From NCBI RefSeq assembly GCF_017654485.1, contig NZ_CP061091.1, forward strand, positions 1,687,501 to 1,751,500: DNA of 64,000 nucleotides, written 5' to 3'. Positions 20,973 through 28,978 of the stretch are shown one piece after another. A model generated the notes under the pieces. The model saw only the letters and a program-made list of their open reading frames with translations. It was not told the origin of the DNA and did not search any database. The stretch's first letter is position 1, and the number at the start of each line of letters is the position of its first letter. The position numbers were made by a program, and so were the translations under genes. Source of the DNA: Roseomonas marmotae (lineage in GTDB: Bacteria; Pseudomonadota; Alphaproteobacteria; Acetobacterales; Acetobacteraceae).

Positions 20973-21917
20973 ATGTATGACAACACGACGATCGCATCTT
21001 ATGGCCTTAAAGATCGGGTGGGGGCGGAGCTGGTCAGTGAGCTGGACCGGCTGGTCGATCTGGCATGGGAGCCAGGCTGGGCGCCAATGGCGCTGGGGGA
21101 GCTGATCCGGCTCTGCGCCGGTTTGCGGCGCGAGGCGCAGGACTGGGTGGAGGTGCGGGACCTGCTCCGCAGCCATCCGATGCACCGGCTGATGCGGGAG
21201 GACCCGCTGGTCCATCATGCGGACAAGCCGGCGGCCGCCTGGCTGGACCTGCTGCTGGGCCATGAAGCGGTGGAGCCACTGCTGGAGGGAACCTCCCGCG
21301 CCGGGCTCGACCTCTTTGCCGTGACCCGGGCGCTGCCCTGGATGCAGGCCCTCCGCAACCGCACCGCCCTTCTGACGCGTATGGCTGATGCCGTGGCCAC
21401 CGAGATCCGTGGCGCTGAAATCCTGACCCTGGGCGCCGGCCACCTGCGCGAGGCCGCCGCCGTCACCAACCTGCACCGCATCGCCCGCTGGACGGTGCTG
21501 GAGAATCATACCGCCAGCCGGAGGGTGCTCTACCGCGACCAGCCGCGGGAACTGGCGCTCCGGACGCTCCGCTGCTCGCTTCGCGGCTTCGCGCGGCGCC
21601 CCTATCGCGAGGGCTGCTTCGACCTGATCTGCCTGCCGGACCTGCCGCTCGACTGGGAACCCGCCGCCGTGCAGAACCTGGTCTGGTCCGCCTTCCAGGT
21701 CCTGAAGCCGGGCGGGCGGCTGCTGCTCTGCGCGCCGGGGCGCCCGGCGCCGGAAGCCGCCTGGATGGAGATCTATCTGAACCGGAAGCCGGAATGTATC
21801 ACGGCGCGGAGGATGGAGGGGCTGCTGGCGGAGATCGAGCCGGGGCGCTGCGCCTCGCGGCAGGTCTTTCCCAGCATCGACGGGCAGATGATGCACGCCA
21901 TTCTGCGCCGGGCCTGA
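20973..21917 (+). CDS. putative class I SAM-dependent methyltransferase
   Basis: A 314-residue protein. The second half resembles a Rossmann-fold methyltransferase: AEILTLGAGHLREAAAV at about 148-164 is a degenerate glycine-rich motif I (GAGHLRE), and LVWSAFQVLKPGGRLLLCAP is the usual post-motif III segment. The N-terminal 130 residues (LVDLAWEPGWAPMALGELIR and LRSHPMHRLMREDPLVHHAD) resemble the extra helical domain seen in some extracellular-signal or secondary-metabolite methyltransferases. The ATG at 20973 is preceded by GGGAGG. It stands alone between two minus-strand groups. Substrate unknown. Confidence 0.6.
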   Translation: MYDNTTIASYGLKDRVGAELVSELDRLVDLAWEPGWAPMALGELIRLCAGLRREAQDWVEVRDLLRSHPMHRLMREDPLVHHADKPAAAWLDLLLGHEAVEPLLEGTSRAGLDLFAVTRALPWMQALRNRTALLTRMADAVATEIRGAEILTLGAGHLREAAAVTNLHRIARWTVLENHTASRRVLYRDQPRELALRTLRCSLRGFARRPYREGCFDLICLPDLPLDWEPAAVQNLVWSAFQVLKPGGRLLLCAPGRPAPEAAWMEIYLNRKPECITARRMEGLLAEIEPGRCASRQVFPSIDGQMMHAILRRA

Positions 21918-21949
21918 ACGGCGGCCCGGCACAGTAGGGCGGCGGGGAC

Positions 21950-22591
21950 TTAGCGGCTCTCGCGCGCCGCCAGGGCGGCGATCTGCTGGCGCATGGCAGT
22001 CAGCAGTGCCGAGACTTGACCGCCGTTGCGGCTGATCACGGCCGAATATTCGCTCCGCTGCGTCAGGCGCAGGGATGTGCCCTCGGCGATCACATCCACC
22101 ACGCGCGGCTGCCCGCCGATCTCGCCCACCCGCCAATCCAGGCTGAAAGGCGCGCTGCCCGGGCGCTCGATGATGGTGTTCACCAGCACGTCGTCCTCGG
22201 TGCGCTGCTGGCTGCGGCCCAGGGTGAAGCGCACGCCCTCATATTCACCGAAGCGGGCGGAGAGGTTGCGGATCAGCGTCTCCTCGAACAGCGTCATGTA
22301 CTGCTGCTGCTCGGCCGGGCTGGCGGTGCGCCACCAGCGGCCCAGGATGAAGCGGCCCACGCCCTGCACATCCACGTCACGGCGCAGGACGGCGGCGACC
22401 TGCTGCCGCCGGACGGCGACGGGCTGCGGCGAATTGATGGCGGCCACCAAGTCCCGGCCAGCCGTCTGGATGAACTGGGCGGCGCGGTTGATGTCCATCT
22501 CGGCATGGGCCGGCCGGATGGCCAGCTGCCCGAAGGCACTCAAGGCGAAGGGTGTGGCCAGCATGCTGGCCAGCAGGGAGCGGCGGTTCAT
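21950..22591 (-). CDS. mlaC: MlaC/Ttg2D family phospholipid-binding protein
   Basis: A periplasmic lipid carrier of the MlaC (Tgt2) family that shuttles phospholipids between the outer and inner membranes. The 213-residue product starts MNRRSLLASMLATPFALSAF with a signal ending near PAHA. It has the family features DVQGVGRFILGRWWRTASPA, the YMTLFEETLIRNLSARFGEY block and the strand VNTIIERPGSAPFSLDWRV. A GTG precedes the ATG by one codon. It lies 42 bases after mlaA on the same strand, so the two probably share a transcript. The MlaFEDB inner-membrane complex is not in the window. Confidence 0.92.
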   Translation of the reverse strand: MNRRSLLASMLATPFALSAFGQLAIRPAHAEMDINRAAQFIQTAGRDLVAAINSPQPVAVRRQQVAAVLRRDVDVQGVGRFILGRWWRTASPAEQQQYMTLFEETLIRNLSARFGEYEGVRFTLGRSQQRTEDDVLVNTIIERPGSAPFSLDWRVGEIGGQPRVVDVIAEGTSLRLTQRSEYSAVISRNGGQVSALLTAMRQQIAALAARESR

Positions 22592-22633
22592 CACTACAGA
22601 TATCTCGTTCTCGGTCGGCCTGTTTTGAGGGCT

Positions 22634-23461
22634 TTAACGCGGCTGCGGGAGAGTGGTTCCGGTGTCTGGCTCAGCTTGAGGTGCAAAGCTGCCCTGCTGT
22701 GGCTGCGCCAGCGGGCCGGCGGTGGCGGGCAGTTCGCCGGCGTTGCGGATCTGCTGGTTGCGGTTCTGGCGATAGGCGCTGCGGAGCGTCGCGTAGGGGT
22801 CCAGGCTGGTGCTGTTGACGTTGTCGATGGTCTCCAGCAGCCCTTCCCGCGTGTCGAGCACGGTCAGGCCCAGGCGGGTCCAGCGGACGCTGTCAAGGGT
22901 GTCGCTGTCGACGCCGGCCCACCTGATCGGATCCGCGGCCACATCCGCGCCGAAGCCCACGAGGTCGCGCGGATTGCTCGGCCCCAGCAGGGGAACGAAG
23001 AGGAAGGGACCTTCGCCCACGCCCCAGGCGGCGAGCGTCTGGCCGAAATCCTCCCTGTGGCCGGGCATGCCGGCGGAGGCGGCCACGTCGAAGATGCCAC
23101 CGATACCGAAGGTGGTGTTGATCATGAAGCGGCCCACCGTGACCAGCAGCCGGTCCGGCTCGCCCTGCAGCAGGTCATTGGCGGCAATGACAGGGCTGCG
23201 GAGATTGGCCAGCACGTTGCGGACGCCCGTCCGGACGGGCTGTGGCAGCACGGCCCGGTAGACCTTGGCCGCCGGCCGCAGCACCACGGTGTCGATGCCC
23301 GTGTTCACCGCGTAGAGGCCGCGGTTCAGCGGCTCCAGCGGATCATTCGTCTGCTCATATTCCGCCAGCGCTTCCGGATCGCTGGCCGGCGGGCGGGTGG
23401 CGCAGGCGGAGAGGGCCAGCAAGCCAAGCAGCAGCAGGGAGGGGCGGCGGAGTGGGGGCAT
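22634..23461 (-). CDS. mlaA: MlaA (VacJ) family outer-membrane lipoprotein
   Basis: MlaA sits in the outer membrane and removes misplaced phospholipids from the outer leaflet for MlaC. The 275-residue product has a lipoprotein signal with lipobox LSAC and Cys20 as the lipidation site. Typical sequences follow: YEQTNDPLEPLNRGLYAVNT, LANLRSPVIAANDLLQGEPD, NTTFGIGGIFDVAASAGMPG, EDFGQTLAAWGVGEGPFLFV and PLLGPSNPRDLVG. The C-terminal 40 residues are Gln/Pro-rich. It lies upstream of mlaC. Confidence 0.95.
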   Translation of the reverse strand: MPPLRRPSLLLLGLLALSACATRPPASDPEALAEYEQTNDPLEPLNRGLYAVNTGIDTVVLRPAAKVYRAVLPQPVRTGVRNVLANLRSPVIAANDLLQGEPDRLLVTVGRFMINTTFGIGGIFDVAASAGMPGHREDFGQTLAAWGVGEGPFLFVPLLGPSNPRDLVGFGADVAADPIRWAGVDSDTLDSVRWTRLGLTVLDTREGLLETIDNVNSTSLDPYATLRSAYRQNRNQQIRNAGELPATAGPLAQPQQGSFAPQAEPDTGTTLPQPR

Positions 23462-23674
23462 CGGTTTGGCGGGTCCTGTAGTATCGCATCGGGGGCGCGA
23501 GCTTAACGGGCGAGAGACAGAAAAGTCTCACTACGCAGGGGGGCTATCTGGGCCCGCGTTGTGCCGCACATCTAGCGGAGAGCGGGTAAAATGCCTAGTT
23601 CGCGGTGGTAACCTTCATGATACTGCCAAAGGGCCCGTTCTACTTGGCCCGGCCCTCGGCTAGGATGCCCTGTC

Positions 23675-24658
23675 ATGAACGATCTCGCCGACGCCCCCTC
23701 CGGGCAGGATACCACCCAGAGCGCCGGGAACCGGGCGTCCACCGACACGCTGCGGCGCTGGCTGACCGGCCCGCGCATCGCCGGCCTGCCGCAAAGCGTC
23801 AACCAGCCTCCCCCGGCGCTCTCCTTCGAATTCTTCCCGCCGCGCACCGAGGCTCTGGAGCAGCAGCTCTGGGCCTGCGTGCGGCGGCTGGAGCCTCTGG
23901 CACCCCGCTTCGTCTCCGTTACTTATGGCGCGGGCGGCACGACGCAAGAGCGCACCCACGCCACGGTCGCCCGGCTGGCGCGGGAAACCTCGCTGACCCC
24001 CGCCGCCCACCTGACCTGCGTGGGCGCCAGCGCGGGGGAGGTGGATGACGTCGCCCGCCGCTACTGGGATGCCGGGGTGCGCCACATCGTCGCCCTGCGC
24101 GGCGATGCCCCTTCCGGGGAGGAAGGCTATGTCCCGCATCCCCAGGGCTATGCCTATGCGGCTGATCTGGTGGCCGGGCTGAAGCGCATCGGTGACTTCG
24201 AGATCTCGGTCGCCGCCTATCCGGAGACGCATCCGACCGCCAGCTCCGCCCAGGCTGACCTGGACAACCTGAAGCGCAAGATCGACGCGGGCGCCACCCG
24301 CGCCATCACGCAGTATTTCTTCGATACCGATGTCTATCTGCGCTTCCTGGACCGGGCGCTTGCCGCCGGCATCACCGTGCCGATCGTGCCGGGCATCCTG
24401 CCGGTCTCGAATTTCAACCAGGTGAAGAAATTCTCCGCCATGTGCGGCGCCAGCGTGCCGGACTGGATGGGCAAGCTCTTCGAGGGGCTGGAAGAGGACG
24501 CGGAAACCCGCCGCATGGTGGCCGCCGCCATGGCGGCCGAGCAGGTGCGGCTGCTGCAGGCGAATGGCGTGGACGAGTTCCACTTCTACACCCTGAACCG
24601 GGCCGACCTCAGCTACGCCATCGCCCATATCCTGGGGGCGCGGCCGAAGCAGGGGTGA
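23675..24658 (+). CDS. metF: 5,10-methylenetetrahydrofolate reductase
   Basis: Reduces methylenetetrahydrofolate to methyltetrahydrofolate, the methyl donor for methionine synthesis; a cytosolic FAD enzyme. It has 327 residues and family hallmarks: SFEFFPPRTEALEQQLW with the catalytic Glu, FVSVTYGAGGTTQERTH, HLTCVGASAGEVDDVARRYW, VALRGDAPSGEEGY, AITQYFFDTDVYLRFLDRA and the final GVDEFHFYTLNRADLSYAI. The 213-base leader upstream shows no riboswitch that I can name. The stop overlaps a GTG that could begin the pentapeptide-repeat gene. Confidence 0.95.
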   Translation: MNDLADAPSGQDTTQSAGNRASTDTLRRWLTGPRIAGLPQSVNQPPPALSFEFFPPRTEALEQQLWACVRRLEPLAPRFVSVTYGAGGTTQERTHATVARLARETSLTPAAHLTCVGASAGEVDDVARRYWDAGVRHIVALRGDAPSGEEGYVPHPQGYAYAADLVAGLKRIGDFEISVAAYPETHPTASSAQADLDNLKRKIDAGATRAITQYFFDTDVYLRFLDRALAAGITVPIVPGILPVSNFNQVKKFSAMCGASVPDWMGKLFEGLEEDAETRRMVAAAMAAEQVRLLQANGVDEFHFYTLNRADLSYAIAHILGARPKQG

Positions 24659-24717
24659 AAGCCCGGAGGGGCAGCCACGGCTTGGTCTTGTTCGTGAGAC
24701 GTTCTATACCTCGCCCT

Positions 24718-25227
24718 GTGTCTGTCCCGCTCGCGCCTCTCCTCACCCTGCTTCTGCCCCTGCTTGTGCTGCTGGCCGCGAATCCCGCGGCAGCCGCCTG
24801 CACAGATTCCGCGGGGCCGAAGGTGGACTGGCGCCGCTGCCTGATGGACGGTCGGGACCTTCGGGATGCCGACCTCTCAGGCGCCGTGCTGCGGGATGCC
24901 AGTTTCGGCCGCGCCCGGATGCAGGGGGCCAAGCTGGCAGGGGCCGAAGGGCCGGATGCCCGCTTCACCTCGGCCGAGATGACGGGTGCCGACCTCTCGG
25001 GCGCCGTGCTGCGCGGCGCCGATTTTACCCGGGCCGCGCTGCGGGACGCCACACTCCGGGGTGCGGATCTGCGGCAGGCCCGGTTCTTCCGGGCCGACCT
25101 GCGCGGGGCCGATTTCCAGGGTGCCGAACTGGCCGGCGCCGACCTCTCGGGCGCCTTGCTGGACGGCGCGCTCTGGGTGGATGGCCAGAGGCGCTGCGCC
25201 GCCGATTCCGTGGGGGCCTGCCAATGA
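24718..25227 (+). CDS. exported pentapeptide-repeat protein
   Basis: A 169-residue protein with a signal peptide (GTG start, LAPLLTLLLPLLVLLAANPA, cleavage likely near AAA-CTD), followed by about 20 tandem pentapeptides of the A(D/N)LxG pattern, for example DADLSGAVLR, GADLSGAVLRGADF and RADLRGADFQGAEL. Such repeats fold into a right-handed beta-helix. Cytoplasmic members can mimic DNA and protect gyrase, but a signal peptide argues for the periplasm here. The function is unknown. A second possible start is a GTG at 24655 overlapping the metF stop. The end overlaps uvrD by four bases (ATGA), suggesting coupling. Confidence 0.8.
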   Translation: MSVPLAPLLTLLLPLLVLLAANPAAAACTDSAGPKVDWRRCLMDGRDLRDADLSGAVLRDASFGRARMQGAKLAGAEGPDARFTSAEMTGADLSGAVLRGADFTRAALRDATLRGADLRQARFFRADLRGADFQGAELAGADLSGALLDGALWVDGQRRCAADSVGACQ

Positions 25228-27428
25228 GCGACTACCTGACCCGCCTGAACCCCGAGCAGCGCGCGGCGGTCGAGACCATCGACGGCCCGCTGCTGGTGCT
25301 GGCCGGCGCGGGCACCGGCAAGACGCGGGTGCTGACCACCCGCTTCGCCCATATCCTGATGACGCGGCGCGCCTGGCCCAGCCAGGTGCTGGCCGTAACC
25401 TTCACCAACAAGGCGGCGAAGGAGATGCGGGAGCGTGTCTCCGCCATCCTGGGCCGGCCGGCCGAGGGGCTCTGGCTCGGCACCTTCCACGCGCTTTGCG
25501 CCCGCATGCTGCGCCGGAATGCCGAGCTGGTGGGGCTGACCAGCAACTTCACCATCCTCGACACCGACGACCAGATGCGGCTGCTGAAGCAGATCATGGC
25601 CGCCGAGAATATCGACGCCAAGCGCTGGACCCCGCAGGCGCTGATGGGCGCCATCCAGCGCTGGAAGGACAAGGGCCTGACGCCCGACCGCATCGGCCCC
25701 GCGGATGACGTGGACTTCGCCAATGGCCGGGCGCAGGGCCTCTATGCCCAGTATCAGCAGCGGCTAAGGGCGGTGAATGCCTGCGACTTCGGCGACCTGC
25801 TGCTGCATGTCACGGAGATCCTGCGGACCCACCCGGATGTGCTGGCCAGCTACCACCGGATGTTCCGCTACATCCTGGTGGACGAGTATCAGGACACCAA
25901 TACCGTCCAGTATCTCTGGCTGCGGCTGCTGGCGCTGCGGGAGAACCCGGCGGACCGCAACATCTGCTGCGTCGGCGACGACGACCAGTCGATCTATTCC
26001 TGGCGCGGCGCCGAGATCGAGAACATCCTGCGCTTCGAAAAGGATTTCCCCGGCGCCAAAATCGTTCGGCTGGAATCCAACTACCGCTCCACCCGCCCCA
26101 TCCTGGGTGCCGCCGCCGGGCTGATCGCGCAGAACAGCGGCCGGCTGGGCAAGACGCTCCGCCCCGGCCGCAACGACGCCGATGGCGAGAAGGTCCGCAT
26201 CGTCTCCCTCTGGGACTCCGAGGAGGAGGCGCGGATGGTGGGCGAGCGGATCGAGCAGGCGCAGCGGCGCGGCCACAAGCTTTCGGAAATGGCGATCCTG
26301 GTCCGCGCCGGCTTTCAGACCCGTGCCTTCGAGGAGCGGCTGATCACCCTCGGCGTGCCCTATCGCGTCGTTGGCGGCCAGAAATTCTATGAGCGCGCCG
26401 AGATCCGCGATGCCATGGCCTATCTGCGGGTGCTGAACCAGCCCGCCGACGACCTGGCCTTCGAGCGCATCGTCAACACGCCCAAGCGCGGGCTGGGCGA
26501 TACTACCATCCGCGCCATGCATGCCCTGGCGCGGCAGGAAGGCAAGCCGCTGGTCAGCGCTGCCTGGCGGATGATCGAGACCGGCGCCATCCGCGCCAAG
26601 CCCAAGGCGGCGCTGCACGACCTGCTGGAAGGCTTCGCGCGCTGGCGGGAGGCGCTGCCTCGCGAGGGGCATGTCGTGGTCGCGGCCACGCTGCTGGACG
26701 AATCCGGCTACACGGAGATGTGGAAGCAGGACAAGTCGCCCGAGGCCGCCGGCCGGCTGGAGAACCTGAAGGAGCTGATCCGCGCCCTCGGCGAGTTCGA
26801 GACTCTGGCGGGCTTCCTGGAGCATGTCGCCCTCGTCATGGAGAATGACGAGAATGCCGAGGCCGACCGCGTCAGCCTGATGACCCTGCATGCCGCCAAG
26901 GGCCTGGAATTCGACACCGTCTTCCTGCCGGGCTGGGAGGAGGGGCTCTTCCCCAACCAGCGGTCGCTGGATGAGGGGGGCGAGAAGTCGCTGGAGGAGG
27001 AGCGGCGCCTTGCCTATGTCGGCATCACCCGCGCGCGCAAGCACTGCATCATCAGCCATGCCGCCAACCGGCAGATGTATGGAAGCTGGAGCAGCGCCGT
27101 CCCCAGCCGCTTCCTGGATGAGTTGCCGGACGCGCATGTGGAGCGGGAAGGCGGCGCGGGCGCGCACCGGAACCGCATGGCCTCGATGCCTTCCGCCTTT
27201 TCCGGCCAGTTCCCGCTGGTTTCCCGCAAGCCACGGGTGATCGAGGCCGGGGGTTGGGAGGTGGCGGAGCGCCCGGCCCGCGCATCGGCCATTCCGGTCG
27301 GGCAGCGGGTATTCCACCAGAAATTCGGCTATGGGCGTGTCGTCGCCGCCGAGGACAACAAGCTGGACGTCGAGTTCGAGCATGCGGGCCGCAAGCGGGT
27401 GATCGATACCTTCGTGGAAAAAGCTTGA
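25224..27428 (+). CDS. uvrD: UvrD/PcrA-family 3'-5' DNA helicase
   Basis: A superfamily 1 helicase used in nucleotide excision and mismatch repair and in removing proteins from DNA. It has 734 residues and starts MSDYLTRLNPEQRAAVETID. Walker A AGAGTGKT is at 27-34; motif II is VDEYQDTN; motif III is GDDDQSIYSWRGA; later motifs include LESNYRSTRPIL, LMTLHAAKGLEFD and YVGITRARK. The last 60 residues form the Tudor-like RNA-polymerase-binding domain seen in PcrA/UvrD (VFHQKFGYGRVVAAEDNKLD). It overlaps the pentapeptide-repeat gene upstream and prmA downstream. Confidence 0.95.
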   Translation: MSDYLTRLNPEQRAAVETIDGPLLVLAGAGTGKTRVLTTRFAHILMTRRAWPSQVLAVTFTNKAAKEMRERVSAILGRPAEGLWLGTFHALCARMLRRNAELVGLTSNFTILDTDDQMRLLKQIMAAENIDAKRWTPQALMGAIQRWKDKGLTPDRIGPADDVDFANGRAQGLYAQYQQRLRAVNACDFGDLLLHVTEILRTHPDVLASYHRMFRYILVDEYQDTNTVQYLWLRLLALRENPADRNICCVGDDDQSIYSWRGAEIENILRFEKDFPGAKIVRLESNYRSTRPILGAAAGLIAQNSGRLGKTLRPGRNDADGEKVRIVSLWDSEEEARMVGERIEQAQRRGHKLSEMAILVRAGFQTRAFEERLITLGVPYRVVGGQKFYERAEIRDAMAYLRVLNQPADDLAFERIVNTPKRGLGDTTIRAMHALARQEGKPLVSAAWRMIETGAIRAKPKAALHDLLEGFARWREALPREGHVVVAATLLDESGYTEMWKQDKSPEAAGRLENLKELIRALGEFETLAGFLEHVALVMENDENAEADRVSLMTLHAAKGLEFDTVFLPGWEEGLFPNQRSLDEGGEKSLEEERRLAYVGITRARKHCIISHAANRQMYGSWSSAVPSRFLDELPDAHVEREGGAGAHRNRMASMPSAFSGQFPLVSRKPRVIEAGGWEVAERPARASAIPVGQRVFHQKFGYGRVVAAEDNKLDVEFEHAGRKRVIDTFVEKA

Positions 27429-28333
27429 TGAACCAGGGCCTGACCAACCGCCGCCATCCGCAGATGCTGGAAACCCTGACCCTGGACGGCCTGCCCGAGC
27501 ATGCCGTGCCGGCCTTCGAATCGGCCATGCAGACCGTCTGCCTGACGGTCGGCTACTTCAAGGACGACCCCACCGACACCTGGCGGGTGGAGGCGGTGCG
27601 CGAGGTCGGCGTGGGGGATGAGGAACTGCTGCCGGCCCTGATGCTGGCCGCCGCCATTTCCGGCATCGAGGCGCCCGAGTTGCAGCGCGCGCCCGTGGAG
27701 GCGGAAGGCTGGCTGGCCCGCACGGTCGAGGCTTTCCCGGAACAGGAGATCGGCGGCCGGTTCCTGGTGCGCCCGACGCATGTGCCGGACCGCACCATCT
27801 ATGGCCGCATCGTGCTGAAACTGGACGCTGGTCTCGCCTTCGGTTCGGGCGAGCATGGTTCGACGCGCGGCTGCCTGATCGGCTTCGAGGGGATGGCTTA
27901 TCGCCGCCCGCGCCGCATCCTGGATATCGGCACCGGCTCCGGCATCCTGGCCATGGCGGCGGCGAAGCAGTTGAAGCGCCCGGTGCTGGCCACGGATATC
28001 GAGCCCTGGAGCGTCCGCATCACCGCCGAGAACGCGAAGATGAACGGGCTGCTGCACCTGGTGCGGGCCAAGCTGGCCGATGGCTGGCGCCACCCGGCCG
28101 TGCATGGCGGCCGCTACGACCTCGTTTTCGCAAATATCCTGGCCCGGCCGCTGTGTTCCATGGCCAAGGATCTGGCGGACCATCTGGCACCACGCGGCAC
28201 CGCCATCCTGGCCGGCCTGCTGGGCACGCAGGTCCGCATGGTGCTGGCCGCGCATCGCCGCGCCGGGCTGGTGCTGGAACGGCGCATCGACCAGGGGGCC
28301 TGGTCGGCGCTGGTGCTGCGGAAGCGAGGCTGA
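27428..28333 (+). CDS. prmA: ribosomal protein L11 methyltransferase
   Basis: PrmA methylates ribosomal protein L11 using SAM. The product is 301 residues. After a substrate-recognition N-terminal part comes the family motif LDAGLAFGSGEHGSTRGCL, then SAM motif I DIGTGSGILAMAAAK, the acidic loop TDIEPWSVRITAENAKMNGL and the active-site-like FANILARPL. The ATG at 27428 overlaps the uvrD stop by one base (TGATG). The end is followed by the terminator hairpin of the convergent DUF1127 transcript, which could stop this one as well. Confidence 0.93.
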   Translation: MNQGLTNRRHPQMLETLTLDGLPEHAVPAFESAMQTVCLTVGYFKDDPTDTWRVEAVREVGVGDEELLPALMLAAAISGIEAPELQRAPVEAEGWLARTVEAFPEQEIGGRFLVRPTHVPDRTIYGRIVLKLDAGLAFGSGEHGSTRGCLIGFEGMAYRRPRRILDIGTGSGILAMAAAKQLKRPVLATDIEPWSVRITAENAKMNGLLHLVRAKLADGWRHPAVHGGRYDLVFANILARPLCSMAKDLADHLAPRGTAILAGLLGTQVRMVLAAHRRAGLVLERRIDQGAWSALVLRKRG

Positions 28334-28338
28334 CCCCC

Positions 28339-28387
28339 AAAAAGGAGATCGCCCCGCCGCCCGGGGGTAAGGGGCAGCAGGGCGATC
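28339..28387 (-). terminator. strong intrinsic terminator after DUF1127 gene
   Basis: On the minus strand GATCGCCCTGCTGCCC pairs with GGGCGGCGGGGCGATC (16 bp, two G-U pairs) around a 9-base loop, and TCCTTTTT follows. It ends the DUF1127 transcript 115 bases past its stop codon. On the plus strand the same hairpin lies 13 bases after prmA but has no T-run. Confidence 0.8.
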
Positions 28388-28439
28388 AAACCGAAGCGGC
28401 GTTGGGGGGAGGGGGAGTAGTGAGGAGCGCCGCCCCGGT
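28339..28439 (-). ncRNA. candidate 3'-UTR small RNA downstream of DUF1127 gene, two C/U-rich stem-loops
   Basis: Read on the minus strand, two hairpins follow the DUF1127 stop by 63 bases and are only two bases apart. The first (28390-28439) has a 12-bp stem, two pairs being G-U, and a 26-base loop rich in C and U that includes CTCCTC and CTCCCCCTCCCCCC. The second (28347-28387) has a 16-bp stem with two G-U pairs, loop CTTACCCCC and a following T5 run, so it is also a terminator. Alphaproteobacterial sRNAs with CCUCCUCCC-type loops (CcsR in Rhodobacter, the cuckoo family) occur downstream of DUF1127 genes and are cut from their mRNA. The match here is by architecture and loop composition, not by exact motif. 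The 5' end is unknown and may extend to about 28500. Confidence 0.5.
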
Positions 28440-28502
28440 AACTGGTCTCTATCCTCTACAACCGTGCCGACACGGCGGGGTTGCGTAACGACCGCCGAAA
28501 AA

Positions 28503-28835
28503 TCAGGCGGCGATGCGATGGGTGCGGATGTACACCTCGTTCTCGGCCTTGCGCGCGGCCGGCAGGGTGTAGATCTCCGCGCTCGGCCGCAGCTCCTCCG
28601 GCATCTCGAAGACGCGGTGGATATCGCCACGCGACAGGCCGATATCGGCCAGCTCGCGGTCGCTCAGCATGGACAGTTCATCCATCACGCGGCGGCGCCG
28701 CGGATACTCGAGGATGGCGCGAAAGGCCTTCCGGAACCATTGGCCGATCTTGGCGTCACGCTCCTTGATGGCTTCATGACGGATGGCTTCGACGGCGGCA
28801 GAGTGATTGCTGTGCATGGTAGCTTGGGCGTCCAT
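28503..28835 (-). CDS. DUF1127 domain-containing small protein
   Basis: A 110-residue basic protein. The DUF1127 core is at about residues 34-76: FRKAFRAILEYPRRRRVMDE then LSMLSDRELADIGLSRGDIH. The arginine-rich patch fits the RNA-binding role shown for the Rhodobacter member CcaF1, and other members act in stress and nutrient responses of alphaproteobacteria. The extra N-terminal 30 residues are not conserved; an internal ATG at 28817 is an alternative start. The gene is divergent from the aminopeptidase gene and is followed by a structured, possibly sRNA-forming 3' region. Confidence 0.85.
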   Translation of the reverse strand: MDAQATMHSNHSAAVEAIRHEAIKERDAKIGQWFRKAFRAILEYPRRRRVMDELSMLSDRELADIGLSRGDIHRVFEMPEELRPSAEIYTLPAARKAENEVYIRTHRIAA

Positions 28836-28945
28836 AATGCTGTGGGGAGGTCCACGAGCCCGGCTTTCCCGCCGCGCCGCCCGCCCCCTTTGCTTGGGCC
28901 CTTAGATACCCTTCTGGAACGGATTGAGTAGCGTTCCGCAGGTAG

Positions 28946-28978
28946 CATAGATATGCGTAAAACGCATTGATAGCTATG
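28946..28978. promoter_or_regulatory. nested inverted repeat in the DUF1127/aminopeptidase divergent region
   Basis: ATGCGT-AAA-ACGCAT (28953-28967) is a perfect 6-bp inverted repeat, framed by CATAG (28946-28950) and CTATG (28974-28978). It lies 32 bp upstream of the aminopeptidase start and about 110 bp upstream of DUF1127, within an AT-richer stretch that probably holds both promoters. No regulator is assigned. Confidence 0.35.

Noticed and set aside
23462..23674. Possible SAM or SAH riboswitch in the metF leader
   Set aside because: I could not find the conserved SAM-II, SAM/SAH or SAH core. Only a short GAGAC/GTCTC repeat (23514-23529) is visible. An Infernal search of Rfam would settle it.
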